Source of the DNA: Aliiglaciecola sp041538045 | GTDB lineage: Bacteria > Pseudomonadota > Gammaproteobacteria > Enterobacterales > Alteromonadaceae | DNA length: 64,000 nucleotides | Direction of reading: 5' to 3' | Assembly: GCF_041538045.1 (NCBI RefSeq) | Contig: NZ_JBGOSE010000001.1 | Span: 186,001-250,000 of the forward strand | Shown: positions 51,761-60,274 of the stretch, piece after piece | How the letters are laid out: every line of letters starts with the position of its first letter | Numbering within the stretch: the stretch's first letter is position 1 | Notes under the pieces: model-generated | What the model was told of the DNA's origin: nothing | The model's input: only the letters and a program-made list of their open reading frames with translations | Databases searched by the model: none | Translations under genes and position numbers: made by a program

Positions 51761-52870
51761 TTAATCTTCTATATCTTCCGGGGAAGTATCCAACAAATTA
51801 TACTTTTTCAGATAGCCGCGTAATTGATGATACGTCAAAGAGAGCTTCTCTGCGGTCTTTTTTTGATTAAATTGACTATCTGCTAGAGCTTGTTTAATTA
51901 AATCTACTTCAAAGTCTTGGGATAGGTTTTTTAAATCAACGGGGAACTGCAAGGGCTTTGTGTCCTTTGCCGCTAGTTTGGGTTCATCATTATTGCTTGA
52001 ATTGTCTATTGCAACTGGTTGAGGGGGTGTTGGCGTAGGTGCAACAGCGGTAATTCTGTCTTGGGTTTTTATTCTGCCTGTTGGGCGATAGACCGACTCA
52101 AAGGGATCGATAATGATTTGATGAACGGGCACATGGGGGTTGTTACTGCGATATACTGCTCGTTCCACTACATTCTTCAATTCACGAATGTTGCCAGGCC
52201 ATTCATATTCAAGCAATGTGCGTTTAGCTTTTTCTGTAAAGCCGCTAAACAATTCCATTTCTAATTCTCTAGCCATGTTTATTGCAAAATGCTCTGCCAG
52301 CATCATAATATCATCAAGCCGTTCTCGCAGAGGAGGGAGCGTAATAACATCGAATGCGAGTCGATCTAATAAGTCCGGTCTAAACTCCCCTGAAGCAGCC
52401 AAAGACGGCAAGTCTTCATTGGTGGCCGCGACAATTCGAACATCCACTTTTACCGAGCGGGAACCGCCCACACGTTCAAATTCACCATACTCGATGACTC
52501 GAAGTAGCTTTTCTTGGATCAGACCAGAGGTATTGGCTAACTCGTCTAAGAACAAGGTGCCATTGTTGGCTACTTCGAAACGACCTTCACGACGTTTTTG
52601 TGCGCCTGTAAAGGCACCCGCTTCATAACCAAAAAGCTCGGTTTCTAATAAACTTTCACTCAAGGCTGCGCAATTGAGCTTTAAATAATTTTGTTCCCAA
52701 CGCTTAGATAGGTAATGCAGCCGAGCGGCCACTAGTTCTTTACCTGTCCCCCTTTCTCCAATGATTAAAACCGGTTTATTTAGGGGAGCAATTTGAGAGA
52801 TTTGTTCAAGTACTTCAAGGAAGCTGTTGGATTGTCCCAGCAGATTGTCTTGTTGACGAAATCGGCTCAT
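51761..52870 (-). CDS. pspF: Phage shock protein operon activator PspF
   Basis: Sigma-54 enhancer-binding protein without a receiver domain; 369 residues (325 in E. coli). The AAA+ domain starts at once, with Walker A GERGTGKE at 38-45, the sigma-54 contact loop GAFTGA at 85-90 and DVRIVAATNEDL. The C-terminal helix-turn-helix is FNQKKTAEKLSLTYHQLRGYLKKY. The longer size comes from a Pro/Thr/Asn/Asp linker between domains. It is divergent from pspABC, whose promoter it should activate, and is repressed by PspA in E. coli. Confidence 0.95.
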   Translation of the reverse strand: MSRFRQQDNLLGQSNSFLEVLEQISQIAPLNKPVLIIGERGTGKELVAARLHYLSKRWEQNYLKLNCAALSESLLETELFGYEAGAFTGAQKRREGRFEVANNGTLFLDELANTSGLIQEKLLRVIEYGEFERVGGSRSVKVDVRIVAATNEDLPSLAASGEFRPDLLDRLAFDVITLPPLRERLDDIMMLAEHFAINMARELEMELFSGFTEKAKRTLLEYEWPGNIRELKNVVERAVYRSNNPHVPVHQIIIDPFESVYRPTGRIKTQDRITAVAPTPTPPQPVAIDNSSNNDEPKLAAKDTKPLQFPVDLKNLSQDFEVDLIKQALADSQFNQKKTAEKLSLTYHQLRGYLKKYNLLDTSPEDIED

Positions 52871-53180
52871 TGACAGGTGTCCTCTATTTGAAAGTTGTGG
52901 AGATTAAACGACTTTATCGAAGATGCTATTCATGTTCAAAGAGATAAAACCCCAAAGTTTTTACTCGTTCATGTGTACATCAAAATAAAAAGTGGTCTAA
53001 TCCGCTAATATGTGGTTGATAATCATAATACGCTAAAATCACAAAGTTAAGGAATAAAATTATTTTTATTTAAAAATCATAAGGTTAATATTAATTGATT
53101 AGTTGGCCTGTATATTGAATAAGTTAATGCAGCAAATGCCAAAAGCATTTATTTGATAACTTGAAGTAGAGGAAAAGATT
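52871..53180. other. Divergent regulatory region pspF/pspA
   Basis: No gene in these 310 bp. It contains the pspA sigma-54 site near its right end; the central AT-rich part is where IHF and PspF would be expected to bind, by analogy with E. coli, but I cannot assign exact sites. Confidence 0.6.
53103..53120 (+). promoter_or_regulatory. Putative sigma-54 promoter of pspA
   Basis: TTGGCCTGTATATTGAAT: the -24 GG is present and the -12 element reads TTGA in place of TTGC at the right spacing. As I recall, the E. coli pspA promoter also deviates here. It lies 60 bp before pspA. Confidence 0.6.
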
Positions 53181-53858
53181 ATGGGTATCTTCTCGCGTTT
53201 TACAGACATCGTGAACTCAAATATTAATTCATTACTTGATAAGGCTGAAGATCCAGAAAAAATGGTTCGTCTCATTATTCAAGAAATGGAAGATACATTA
53301 GTTGAAGTGCGTTCTGCCTCAGCTAAAACCTTAGCGAACAAAAAAGATATAAGTTCGCAAATCACCAAATTAAATGGTGAAGCAGAAGACTGGCAGTCTA
53401 AAGCGGAATTGGCTCTAAGCAAAGACCGTGAAGACCTTGCAAGGGCAGCCCTACAAGAGAAGAAAAAATGTGTAGAGCACAGTGAATCTCTTGCTAACGA
53501 ATTGTCACTTATTGATGAGCAAATCAGTAAGCTGCAAGGCGAAATTAGTCAACTACAAGACAAATTGGCGGATGCCAAAGCTCGTCAGAAAACGATTATT
53601 ATGCGTCAGAAGACAGTGAGCTCTCGTCTTGAAGTGAAACGTACTTTAGATAATAGTAAAGTTGATGCTGCGATGGGACGTTTTGAACAATACGAACGTA
53701 AAATTGATGATTTAGAATCACAGGTTGATGCCTATGATCTAGGTAAGAAAACCTTAGCTGATGAGTTTGCTGATTTGGAATCTGACGATGTGATTGATGA
53801 TGAACTGGCGGCACTTAAGAAAAAAGTACAGACTAAAAATACAAAAGCTAAAAAATAA
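53181..53858 (+). CDS. pspA: Phage shock protein A (PspA)
   Basis: PspA is a peripheral inner-membrane ESCRT-III-like protein that stabilises damaged membranes and inhibits PspF. 225 residues (222 in E. coli), starting with the amphipathic helix MGIFSRFTDIVNSNINSLLDKAEDPEKM and followed by long coiled coils throughout. RBS AGAGGAAAAG before ATG 53181. It heads pspABC downstream of a sigma-54 type promoter. Confidence 0.96.
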   Translation: MGIFSRFTDIVNSNINSLLDKAEDPEKMVRLIIQEMEDTLVEVRSASAKTLANKKDISSQITKLNGEAEDWQSKAELALSKDREDLARAALQEKKKCVEHSESLANELSLIDEQISKLQGEISQLQDKLADAKARQKTIIMRQKTVSSRLEVKRTLDNSKVDAAMGRFEQYERKIDDLESQVDAYDLGKKTLADEFADLESDDVIDDELAALKKKVQTKNTKAKK

Positions 53859-53885
53859 AAGTTGTAGCCAGGAAGGAGTAAGACT

Positions 53886-54125
53886 GTGGAAGATATATTG
53901 ATTGTGACTGTAGGTGTGCCTACTATTATTTTCATGATAATTGTCGCACCTATTTGGTTGATTTTGCATTACCGAAGCAAAAAGCAGGTCAGCCAAGGGT
54001 TATCTGAAGATGAATATAAGTCATTACAGGAGTTATCCAATAAGGCTGAAATAATGGCGGATCGTATTCAAACGTTAGAAGCTATTTTGGATGCAGAATC
54101 ACCAGATTGGAGAAATAAATCATGA
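53886..54125 (+). CDS. pspB: Phage shock protein B (PspB)
   Basis: Small inner-membrane sensor of 79 residues: one N-terminal helix (about 4-26, ILIVTVGVPTIIFMIIVAPIWLIL), the HYRSKKQ junction, then a coiled coil ending ESPDWRNK, typical of PspB. It works with PspC to relieve PspA inhibition of PspF. GTG start at 53886 with GGAAGGAG upstream; the stop overlaps pspC by 4 bp. Confidence 0.95.
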   Translation: MEDILIVTVGVPTIIFMIIVAPIWLILHYRSKKQVSQGLSEDEYKSLQELSNKAEIMADRIQTLEAILDAESPDWRNKS

Positions 54126-54574
54126 CAGCACGCAAGCAATTACAGCGAGATTCGGAAAATGGAAAAATAGCCGGTGTCTGTGCAGGGATTGCTGAATACT
54201 TCGGAATAGAGACTTGGTTAGTTCGCATTTCAGCTGTAGCTGCTATGTTGTTGTTAGCTGGGCCTTTTATCCCAGTATTTTATATCGCAGCTTGGTTTAT
54301 TTTAGATAAAAAATCACCTGAATCTAAGCATGCGGCCCAAAGCCAACATCACTTTCACGGTAAATCTGGCGTTAAAGGCTGGCACAATGATATTGATGAT
54401 GCTGATAAAAAAGTATCTGTTAAAGCAAAGGTATGGCAGGCTGGAGAGCCACCAAAACAAGCTTTTTATGATATCAAACAACAATATTTGCGCACTGAAG
54501 CTCGTTTGAGAAAAATTGAAACCTATGTAACTTCATCTGAGTTTCAATTGAATAGGGAAATAAATAAACTGTAA
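54122..54574 (+). CDS. pspC: Phage shock protein C (PspC)
   Basis: Membrane sensor of 150 residues. The PspC domain occupies residues 8-65 (LQRDSENGKIAGVCAGIAEYFGI, then a hydrophobic segment AAMLLLAGPFIPVFYIAAWFIL), followed by a longer than usual soluble part ending in a coiled coil (LRTEARLRKIETYVTSSEFQLNREI). E. coli PspC has 119 residues, so the insert about 70-110 (His/Lys/Asp-rich) is an addition. Translationally coupled to pspB. No pspD follows. Confidence 0.94.
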   Translation: MTARKQLQRDSENGKIAGVCAGIAEYFGIETWLVRISAVAAMLLLAGPFIPVFYIAAWFILDKKSPESKHAAQSQHHFHGKSGVKGWHNDIDDADKKVSVKAKVWQAGEPPKQAFYDIKQQYLRTEARLRKIETYVTSSEFQLNREINKL

Positions 54575-54612
54575 ACACTTATTCTGCTCACAACTTGCAT
54601 TACTATGCATAA

Positions 54613-54685
54613 CTGCACCGAGAATTTGATTATTCAGGTGCAGCCATTCGGTTAGGTAACTACAATGAGTTTGAATGTTACCTAA
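54613..54685. repeat. Two tandem hairpins between pspC and ycjX
   Basis: First hairpin: CTGCACC (54613-54619) with GGTGCAG (54637-54643). Second: TTAGGTAAC (54652-54660) with GTTACCTAA (54677-54685), 9 bp perfect. No T run follows either. Possibly mRNA stability elements or the relic of a small repeat. Confidence 0.55.
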
Positions 54686-54811
54686 ACGGCAAACATCTAA
54701 TCCTATTGAGTCATAAACTAGCCAGAGCGTTTGTTTCTCAATTAAACAAAGGTAAGATTCTTTATTATACTTCCCTCGCTAACCTGTTTTGTGATTTCAG
54801 GAGTCATTTGA

Positions 54812-56245
54812 TTGCTATCTAAATTATCCCAAAATGCTTCCATGCAACGTTTTCAAAGCCAAGCCAAGGTACTAGGCCATCGGTTGATGGACCATCATGT
54901 CAGCTTGGCGGTAACTGGTCTTAGTAAAAGTGGCAAAACAGCGTTTATTACCTCTTTGGTCAATCAATTGCTAAATGCGCGAGGATCATCCGAGTTACCG
55001 TTTTTTTCCGTCGTCTCCGAAGATCGACTTATTGGTGTTAAACGTGATGTTCAACCCGATGTCACCGTTGCTCGTTTTGCTTATGAGCAAGGGCTCGAAA
55101 GTCTTAATAGCGAACCACCACGCTGGCCGGAATCCACCAATGGCGTATCTCAGGTAAGACTACTTATTAAATATCGCAATCAGTCTCGACTGCGCAGATT
55201 AGTTTCAGAGCATAGCACTTTAACCCTTGATATTACCGATTATCCTGGGGAGTGGCTGCTTGATTTACCTTTATTAGAATTGGATTATTTACAATGGTGT
55301 CAGAAATTCTGGGATGACTTACATGATCAAATCAAAAGTTCTTTGGCTGAAAACTTTAAAGCCGAGTTAGCGACTTTGGATTTAACTGAGACGGCTGATG
55401 AAATGCAAATTCAGCGTATCTCAGAGGTGTTTACCCAGTTTCTGCATAAATGCAAAGAGCAAGGATATCAACTTATTCAACCTGGACGTTTTGTGCTTCC
55501 TGGGGAGTTGCTCGGAGCACCGGTTTTGCAGTTTTTCCCGTTAACTCCTATTCAGCTTAAATGGGTAACAGAAAATCAGCAAAAAGGTGAGCATAATGCA
55601 TTATTGGGCTTATTAAATAGTCGGTTTGAACAATATCAAAAGAAAGTCATTAAACCGTTTTACAAAAGGCACTTTAAACGCTTCGATCGACAAATAATTT
55701 TAGTCGATTGTTTATCCGCATTAAATATGGGTGCCCACAGCTTCAACGATTTGCGTAAAGCGATAAATTGGTTATTGGGCAGTTTTCATTATGGAACCAG
55801 CAATATATTAAAGCGGATTTTCTCACCTAATATTGACAAACTTATGTTTGCCGCAAGTAAGTCTGACCACATCACCCCCGAACAACAGTCGAATTTAGTG
55901 ATGCTGTTAGAGTCAATGATCCATGAGGCCAGGCAACATATTCAATACGAAGGCGTAGAAACAGAGTCTACTGCTTTTAGTGCTATTCGCACTTCGCAGG
56001 TTGGCAGTAGTGCCTTAAATGGAGAACCTATTCAGGTACTCAAGGGCACAACAATTGAAGGTAAAAGTATTACCTTGTTTCCTGGGGAAGTACCTAAAGA
56101 GTGTCCTGATCAGTCATTTTGGCAACATCAAGGATTTGCTTTTCCAAATTTTCGGCCGATGCCTAAAAGCGACAATAAAATAGCCTTTCCACACATACGC
56201 TTAGATCATGTATTGCAGTTTGTGTTGGGTGACAAGCTGGAGTGA
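54812..56245 (+). CDS. ycjX: YcjX-family GTPase-like protein
   Basis: 477-residue DUF463 protein with a P-loop GLSKSGKTAFITSLV (about residues 36-50) and LTLDITDYPGEWLLDLPLL, the switch-like segment of the family. It is induced with the psp genes in E. coli; crystal structures of YcjX show a stress-related GTPase fold. The TTG at 54812 is chosen because AGGAG stands 8 bases upstream and no nearby ATG fits as well. The downstream partner is ycjF. Confidence 0.92.
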   Translation: MLSKLSQNASMQRFQSQAKVLGHRLMDHHVSLAVTGLSKSGKTAFITSLVNQLLNARGSSELPFFSVVSEDRLIGVKRDVQPDVTVARFAYEQGLESLNSEPPRWPESTNGVSQVRLLIKYRNQSRLRRLVSEHSTLTLDITDYPGEWLLDLPLLELDYLQWCQKFWDDLHDQIKSSLAENFKAELATLDLTETADEMQIQRISEVFTQFLHKCKEQGYQLIQPGRFVLPGELLGAPVLQFFPLTPIQLKWVTENQQKGEHNALLGLLNSRFEQYQKKVIKPFYKRHFKRFDRQIILVDCLSALNMGAHSFNDLRKAINWLLGSFHYGTSNILKRIFSPNIDKLMFAASKSDHITPEQQSNLVMLLESMIHEARQHIQYEGVETESTAFSAIRTSQVGSSALNGEPIQVLKGTTIEGKSITLFPGEVPKECPDQSFWQHQGFAFPNFRPMPKSDNKIAFPHIRLDHVLQFVLGDKLE

Positions 56246-56249
56246 AATT

Positions 56250-57302
56250 ATGAGTCAATCTGATCAAGCGGGCAAAGACAGTATTCAATCGAGTCTGATT
56301 CTGAGCGAAGAACAAGACAATGTTACTAGTGCGCCCAACGAAGGGGGTGTGAATAGGTTAAAACCAGCGACATTGTTAGCTGACGAAGTGGAGTGGGAAG
56401 AAAGTAACTCTGCGAATGCGCAACATGATGATCTCGACATTGAGCAAGATGCTAAAACAGTGAAAAGTTCCAAGTTATTCTGGCTACTGTTGATGATGTT
56501 AGGCCTTGGATGCGTTGAGCTGGTGTTGTTTATTCGTGAAGTAATGGTATATAAGGACTATTTATCTGCTATCTGGCTTGTGTTGTTTGCACTTATTGTA
56601 CTAATGGCAGGCAAAGAGTTGTTTTCCCAGTGGCGAGGGTTGGCTCATCTGAAACGTCACGAGCAATTTAAACAACAAGCCCAGCAATTGATTGCTGCAC
56701 CCACTATTGGTCAGTCAGAAGGGTTTTGTGAAAAGCTCATTGCTAATCTGCCTGCTGAAGAATATGAGCAGGAAATTAGTCAGTGGAAAAATGCATTGCA
56801 AGCACACCATGTAGACAGTGAAGTCTTACAATTATTTGAGCAAAAAGTATTACAAAAAGTTGATGAAAAAGCCTTGGCCTGCGTAACCAAACACGCCTCC
56901 GCTTCGGCAGCCATGATTGCAGTTAGTCCCTTTGCTTTGCTAGATATGATAGTGGTTTTATGGCGTAACTTAGTGATGCTCAAACAAGTGAGCCAATGTT
57001 ATGGAATACAGTTGGGATACTGGGGAAGAATCAGTTTGATTAAGCGGGTCTTCAAATCGATGTTAATCGCTGGCGCGGCTGAGATTATAAGTGACGCCGG
57101 AAATTATGCTCTTGGAGCTGGGGTGACTGGCAAATTATCATCACGGGTCGCGCAAGGGTTAGGAGCCGGTGTGTTAACCACAAGAATAGGAGTAAAAGCG
57201 ATGCGTGCTTGCCGTCCATTACCTTGGATAGCCAGCAAACCTCCTGGATTATCTAAATTAAGCCAACAATTGTTAGCTGACCTAAAAAAACTTACTTTAT
57301 AA
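56250..57302 (+). CDS. ycjF: YcjF-family (DUF697) inner membrane protein
   Basis: 350-residue membrane protein: an acidic soluble N-terminus (1-70), two helices (SKLFWLLLMMLGLGCVELVLF and AIWLVLFALIVLMAG), a helical cytoplasmic part, and a C-terminal DUF697 domain with glycine-rich ALGAGVTGKLSSRVAQGLGAGVLTTRIG. From ATG 56250 (GGAG 7 bases upstream); an in-frame reading upstream inside ycjX is ignored. Forms a stress-linked pair with YcjX; biochemical role unknown. Confidence 0.9.
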   Translation: MSQSDQAGKDSIQSSLILSEEQDNVTSAPNEGGVNRLKPATLLADEVEWEESNSANAQHDDLDIEQDAKTVKSSKLFWLLLMMLGLGCVELVLFIREVMVYKDYLSAIWLVLFALIVLMAGKELFSQWRGLAHLKRHEQFKQQAQQLIAAPTIGQSEGFCEKLIANLPAEEYEQEISQWKNALQAHHVDSEVLQLFEQKVLQKVDEKALACVTKHASASAAMIAVSPFALLDMIVVLWRNLVMLKQVSQCYGIQLGYWGRISLIKRVFKSMLIAGAAEIISDAGNYALGAGVTGKLSSRVAQGLGAGVLTTRIGVKAMRACRPLPWIASKPPGLSKLSQQLLADLKKLTL

Positions 57303-57324
57303 CTTACTGAAATAATTATAAAAA

Positions 57325-57362
57325 CACTCAAAAATGTAAAAGTAATGTTACATTTTTGAGTG
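57325..57362. repeat. Perfect 15-bp-arm palindrome before phhA
   Basis: CACTCAAAAATGTAA (57325-57339) and TTACATTTTTGAGTG (57348-57362), 8-base centre. The TyrR-type box shares its centre. It may double as an RNA hairpin ending ycjF, although no T run follows. Confidence 0.8.
57335..57352. promoter_or_regulatory. TyrR box upstream of phhA
   Basis: TGTAAAAGTAATGTTACA, close to the TyrR consensus TGTAAA-N6-TTTACA (one mismatch). It lies 164 bp before the phhA start, at the centre of a longer palindrome. Confidence 0.75.
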
Positions 57363-57515
57363 AGCTGTATATGCCTCTGTTTCTGTTCCTTTGTGTTGAT
57401 TTAAGTAGACTTAAAGGAATTGAAGTACAGCAATTTAAAACGGTTTCTACTGTGGTTAGCCACAAAATGTAACCGAAAAATGGCTTCTGTTAAATTTGAG
57501 GCCGAGGAATTACAG

Positions 57516-58316
57516 ATGGCAAAATCAACAAAATATTACTCTCGTAGTATGGATGAAAATGGTTTAGTGGATTGGTCGGAAAATGAAAACTCTGTATGGC
57601 AATCCTTATTTAAAAGACAAGTCGCTATTATTGAAAATAGAGCCTGTGATGAGTTTATGGAGGGCCTTAATTTACTTGATCTACCTTCCTATCGAATCCC
57701 CCAATTAGGTGAAGTTAATGAAGTGTTGGCAGCCACAACTGGCTGGCAAGTGGAGCAAGTTCCATCATTGATTAATTTCGATGCCTTTTTTACATTATTG
57801 GCGAATAAAAAATTTCCGGTAGCCACCTTTATCCGCAGTCGTGAAGATTTTGATTATCTTCAGGAACCTGATATTTTCCATGAAATTTTCGGTCACTGTC
57901 CATTACTGACCAATCCATCTTTTGCGCATTTTACGCATACCTACGGTAAATTGGGGTTAGCCGCCAGTAAACAGGATCGCGCATATTTGGCTCGATTGTA
58001 TTGGTTCACCGTTGAATTCGGTTTACTGCACACCTCTGAAGGAATGCGTATTTATGGGGGAGGGATCTTATCGTCACCAAGTGAAACTATATATGCCCTA
58101 GAAAGTGATAAGCCTATCAGACAAGAAATGTCTCCTCTAGAGGCGTTGCGAACTCCCTATAGAATAGACATTATGCAGCCTATCTACTTTACCCTTAATC
58201 ACTTTGAACAATTGTTTGAATTAACCCAACTCGACATTATGGCTTTAGTGAACGCAGCTAAAAAACTAGGTTTAAAAGCACCGCTGTTTGAAGCTAAGGA
58301 CAAGTTAGTCAGCTAA
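57516..58316 (+). CDS. phhA: Phenylalanine-4-hydroxylase
   Basis: Pterin- and iron-dependent enzyme turning phenylalanine into tyrosine. From ATG 57516 (GAGGAA just upstream) it has 266 residues, the usual bacterial length. The iron ligands are H122 and H127 in DIFHEIFGHCPLL and E167 in YWFTVEFGLL. The open frame back to 57420 lacks a proper start and likeness. A TyrR box lies upstream, and tyrR and the tyrosine degradation genes follow. No pterin-carbinolamine dehydratase (phhB) gene is adjacent, as it often is elsewhere. Confidence 0.96.
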   Translation: MAKSTKYYSRSMDENGLVDWSENENSVWQSLFKRQVAIIENRACDEFMEGLNLLDLPSYRIPQLGEVNEVLAATTGWQVEQVPSLINFDAFFTLLANKKFPVATFIRSREDFDYLQEPDIFHEIFGHCPLLTNPSFAHFTHTYGKLGLAASKQDRAYLARLYWFTVEFGLLHTSEGMRIYGGGILSSPSETIYALESDKPIRQEMSPLEALRTPYRIDIMQPIYFTLNHFEQLFELTQLDIMALVNAAKKLGLKAPLFEAKDKLVS

Positions 58317-58365
58317 TTTGCAATAGGTTTAAAGGCAAACCTTAAAATTGCAGGCTATACTATAT

Positions 58366-58403
58366 CGTGCTTTTTGTTAGCTATGGTTCCTACAAAAAGC
58401 ACG
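58366..58403. repeat. Inverted repeat between phhA and tyrR
   Basis: CGTGCTTTTTGT (58366-58377) and ACAAAAAGCACG (58392-58403), perfect 12-bp arms around 14 bases. A smaller one, AGGTTT-AAAGGC-AAACCT, lies at 58325-58342. Either may end phhA transcription, though neither has a T tail. Confidence 0.6.
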
Positions 58404-58469
58404 TATTTCTCCCTTTGTCTCAAATTTAGGTTAACTACCTCACTGAATTTGAAGACAACCCTCTAAATT

Positions 58470-58487
58470 TGTAATAATATCTTTACA
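58470..58487. promoter_or_regulatory. TyrR box upstream of tyrR
   Basis: TGTAATAATATCTTTACA; the right half TTTACA is exact and the left has one mismatch. It ends 25 bp before the tyrR start, fitting autorepression. Confidence 0.7.
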
Positions 58488-58511
58488 CCTTTTTAAATGG
58501 ATCGTGACTGT

Positions 58512-60068
58512 ATGCGATTGGAAATTATCTGTCAGGACAGATTGGGCATAGCGCAAGATGTATTAGACATATTAGTCAATTACGAAATTGATTTACGTGG
58601 TATTGAAATAGATATCGCTGGGAAAATTTTCTTAAATTTTCCCAATATTAAATTTGAAGATTTTCAGCAGTTTATGCCTGAAATTCGGCGTATTAAAGGT
58701 ATAGAAGATGTTAAAACAACGCCTTTTATGCCAATTGAGAGAGAACAAAACCAGCTACGAGCGCTGCTACAAACTTTACCTGACCCCATCTTCTCTTTAG
58801 ATACCAGAGGTCGGATTTTGCTAGTTAATGAGGCAGTAACCGCTAGCGTTGAGCAAAGCTCTGAAAGTTTGTTAGGAGAAGAAATTGGTGAATTTGTTCG
58901 CGGTTTCACTTTTCAAAAATGGTTTGAAGGTAACCCGACAACCGCTCAGACTCAAAAAGTTAGTTTTTTAGAACAAGACTTTTTAGCAGATATATTGCCA
59001 GTCATGATCCCCGATGCTGGTGGCTCCTCGATTCTAGCTGGTGCACTGCTGATGCTTAAATCCGAGTTTAGATTGGAACAGCAACTTACCGTTTTCCACC
59101 AAATCAGTAACGATAGTTTTGCCTCGGTGCAAGCTAGTAGCAATGTGATGAAAAAGGTGGTTAAAGAAGCCACCCGCATGGCCGAGTTAGATGGGCCTAT
59201 TTTGATATTTGGTGAAACCGGTACCGGCAAAGAAATGTTAGCTAGAGCTTGTCATGAAGCGAGTCGCCGAGCCAGTGGTCAATTCCTACCCCTTAACTGT
59301 GCTTCATTACCGGACAATGTGGCTGAAACCGAGTTATTTGGTTACGCCCCTGGAGAGTTTGGGCAAGCAGAGGGCAAAGAGGGTATTTTAGAACAAGCTA
59401 AAGGTGGCACCCTTTTCTTAGATGAAGTGGGGGATATGTCAGATCAGTTGCAATCTAAACTGTTGCGGGTGTTGCAAAACGGCACATTCCGCAGAGTAGG
59501 TGATAGCAATGAAGTGACTGTGGATGTGAGAATTGTCTGCACCACGCAAAAAGATTTAGCTAAACTTGTGGAAGAAGGGCAGTTTAGAGAAGATCTTTAT
59601 TACCGCCTTAATGTGTTGAGTTTAACTGTCCCTGCGTTGCGTGAGCGTAAATCCGATATTATTCCGTTGGCCGATAGATTCATCAAACAACATTGTATGA
59701 AACTTGGTCGTCGCGCGCCAAAATTAAGTAAATCCTGTGTTGATTATTTACAGTCTTACTCTTGGCCCGGCAATGTTAGACAACTTGAAAATGCGCTATA
59801 TCGAGCATTGTCTTTGCTCGAAGGAAATGAGATGTGTAAAGAGCATATTCAACTGCCCAGCAGTTCAACAAACTTGAATTTCATTCCTGAAGAGTTCGAA
59901 GGCTCTTTGGAAGAAGAAGTGAAGCGCTACGAAAAAAGTTTGTTGAGGCGTCTCTATCCTTATTACCCCAGTACTCGTCAACTCGCCAAAAAGTTAGGTT
60001 TGAGTCATACCGCGATTGCCAACAAGTTACGGGAATATGGGATAAATAAGAAGACTGTAAAACTTTAG
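58512..60068 (+). CDS. tyrR: Aromatic amino acid transcriptional regulator TyrR
   Basis: 518 residues (513 in E. coli). N-terminal ACT domain beginning MRLEIICQDRLGIAQDVLD, a PAS domain (about 78-190), AAA+ domain with Walker A GETGTGKEML, and C-terminal Fis-type helix-turn-helix (STRQLAKKLGLSHTAIANKLREYG). The GAFTGA loop is replaced by APGEFGQAEG, as expected for TyrR, which works with sigma-70. ATG 58512 is chosen from family N-termini. A TyrR box before it, and others before phhA and hppD, define its likely local regulon. Confidence 0.95.
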   Translation: MRLEIICQDRLGIAQDVLDILVNYEIDLRGIEIDIAGKIFLNFPNIKFEDFQQFMPEIRRIKGIEDVKTTPFMPIEREQNQLRALLQTLPDPIFSLDTRGRILLVNEAVTASVEQSSESLLGEEIGEFVRGFTFQKWFEGNPTTAQTQKVSFLEQDFLADILPVMIPDAGGSSILAGALLMLKSEFRLEQQLTVFHQISNDSFASVQASSNVMKKVVKEATRMAELDGPILIFGETGTGKEMLARACHEASRRASGQFLPLNCASLPDNVAETELFGYAPGEFGQAEGKEGILEQAKGGTLFLDEVGDMSDQLQSKLLRVLQNGTFRRVGDSNEVTVDVRIVCTTQKDLAKLVEEGQFREDLYYRLNVLSLTVPALRERKSDIIPLADRFIKQHCMKLGRRAPKLSKSCVDYLQSYSWPGNVRQLENALYRALSLLEGNEMCKEHIQLPSSSTNLNFIPEEFEGSLEEEVKRYEKSLLRRLYPYYPSTRQLAKKLGLSHTAIANKLREYGINKKTVKL

Positions 60069-60107
60069 ATACAGTTATTTTTGCAGTGTTCATTTTTGTT
60101 GACATAT

Positions 60108-60132
60108 AAAGCCGCTTTTTAGCGGCTTTTTA
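60108..60132 (+). terminator. Terminator of tyrR
   Basis: AAAGCCGCT-TTTT-AGCGGCTTT stem followed by TT, about 40 bp past the stop. Confidence 0.88.
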
Positions 60133-60147
60133 ATGCCTTCTATCAGA

Positions 60148-60165
60148 TGTAAGAATTACGTTACA
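60148..60165. promoter_or_regulatory. TyrR box upstream of hppD
   Basis: TGTAAGAATTACGTTACA, with the same TGTAA-N8-TTACA frame as the boxes before phhA and tyrR. It lies 110 bp before the hppD start, after the tyrR terminator. Confidence 0.7.
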
Positions 60166-60274
60166 AAATATGGGTTTTTCAGTTAACAACTATCCTGTAG
60201 CAGACTCTTCAGTTCTGGCAAATAATACGCTTAAGTATAGCCCTCTACTTGTTTAACTTTTGCGAGAAATATCA

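Noticed and set aside
52140..52628. 162-codon open frame opposite pspF
   Set aside because: Lies wholly within the conserved AAA+ region of pspF; composition is that of an antisense shadow.
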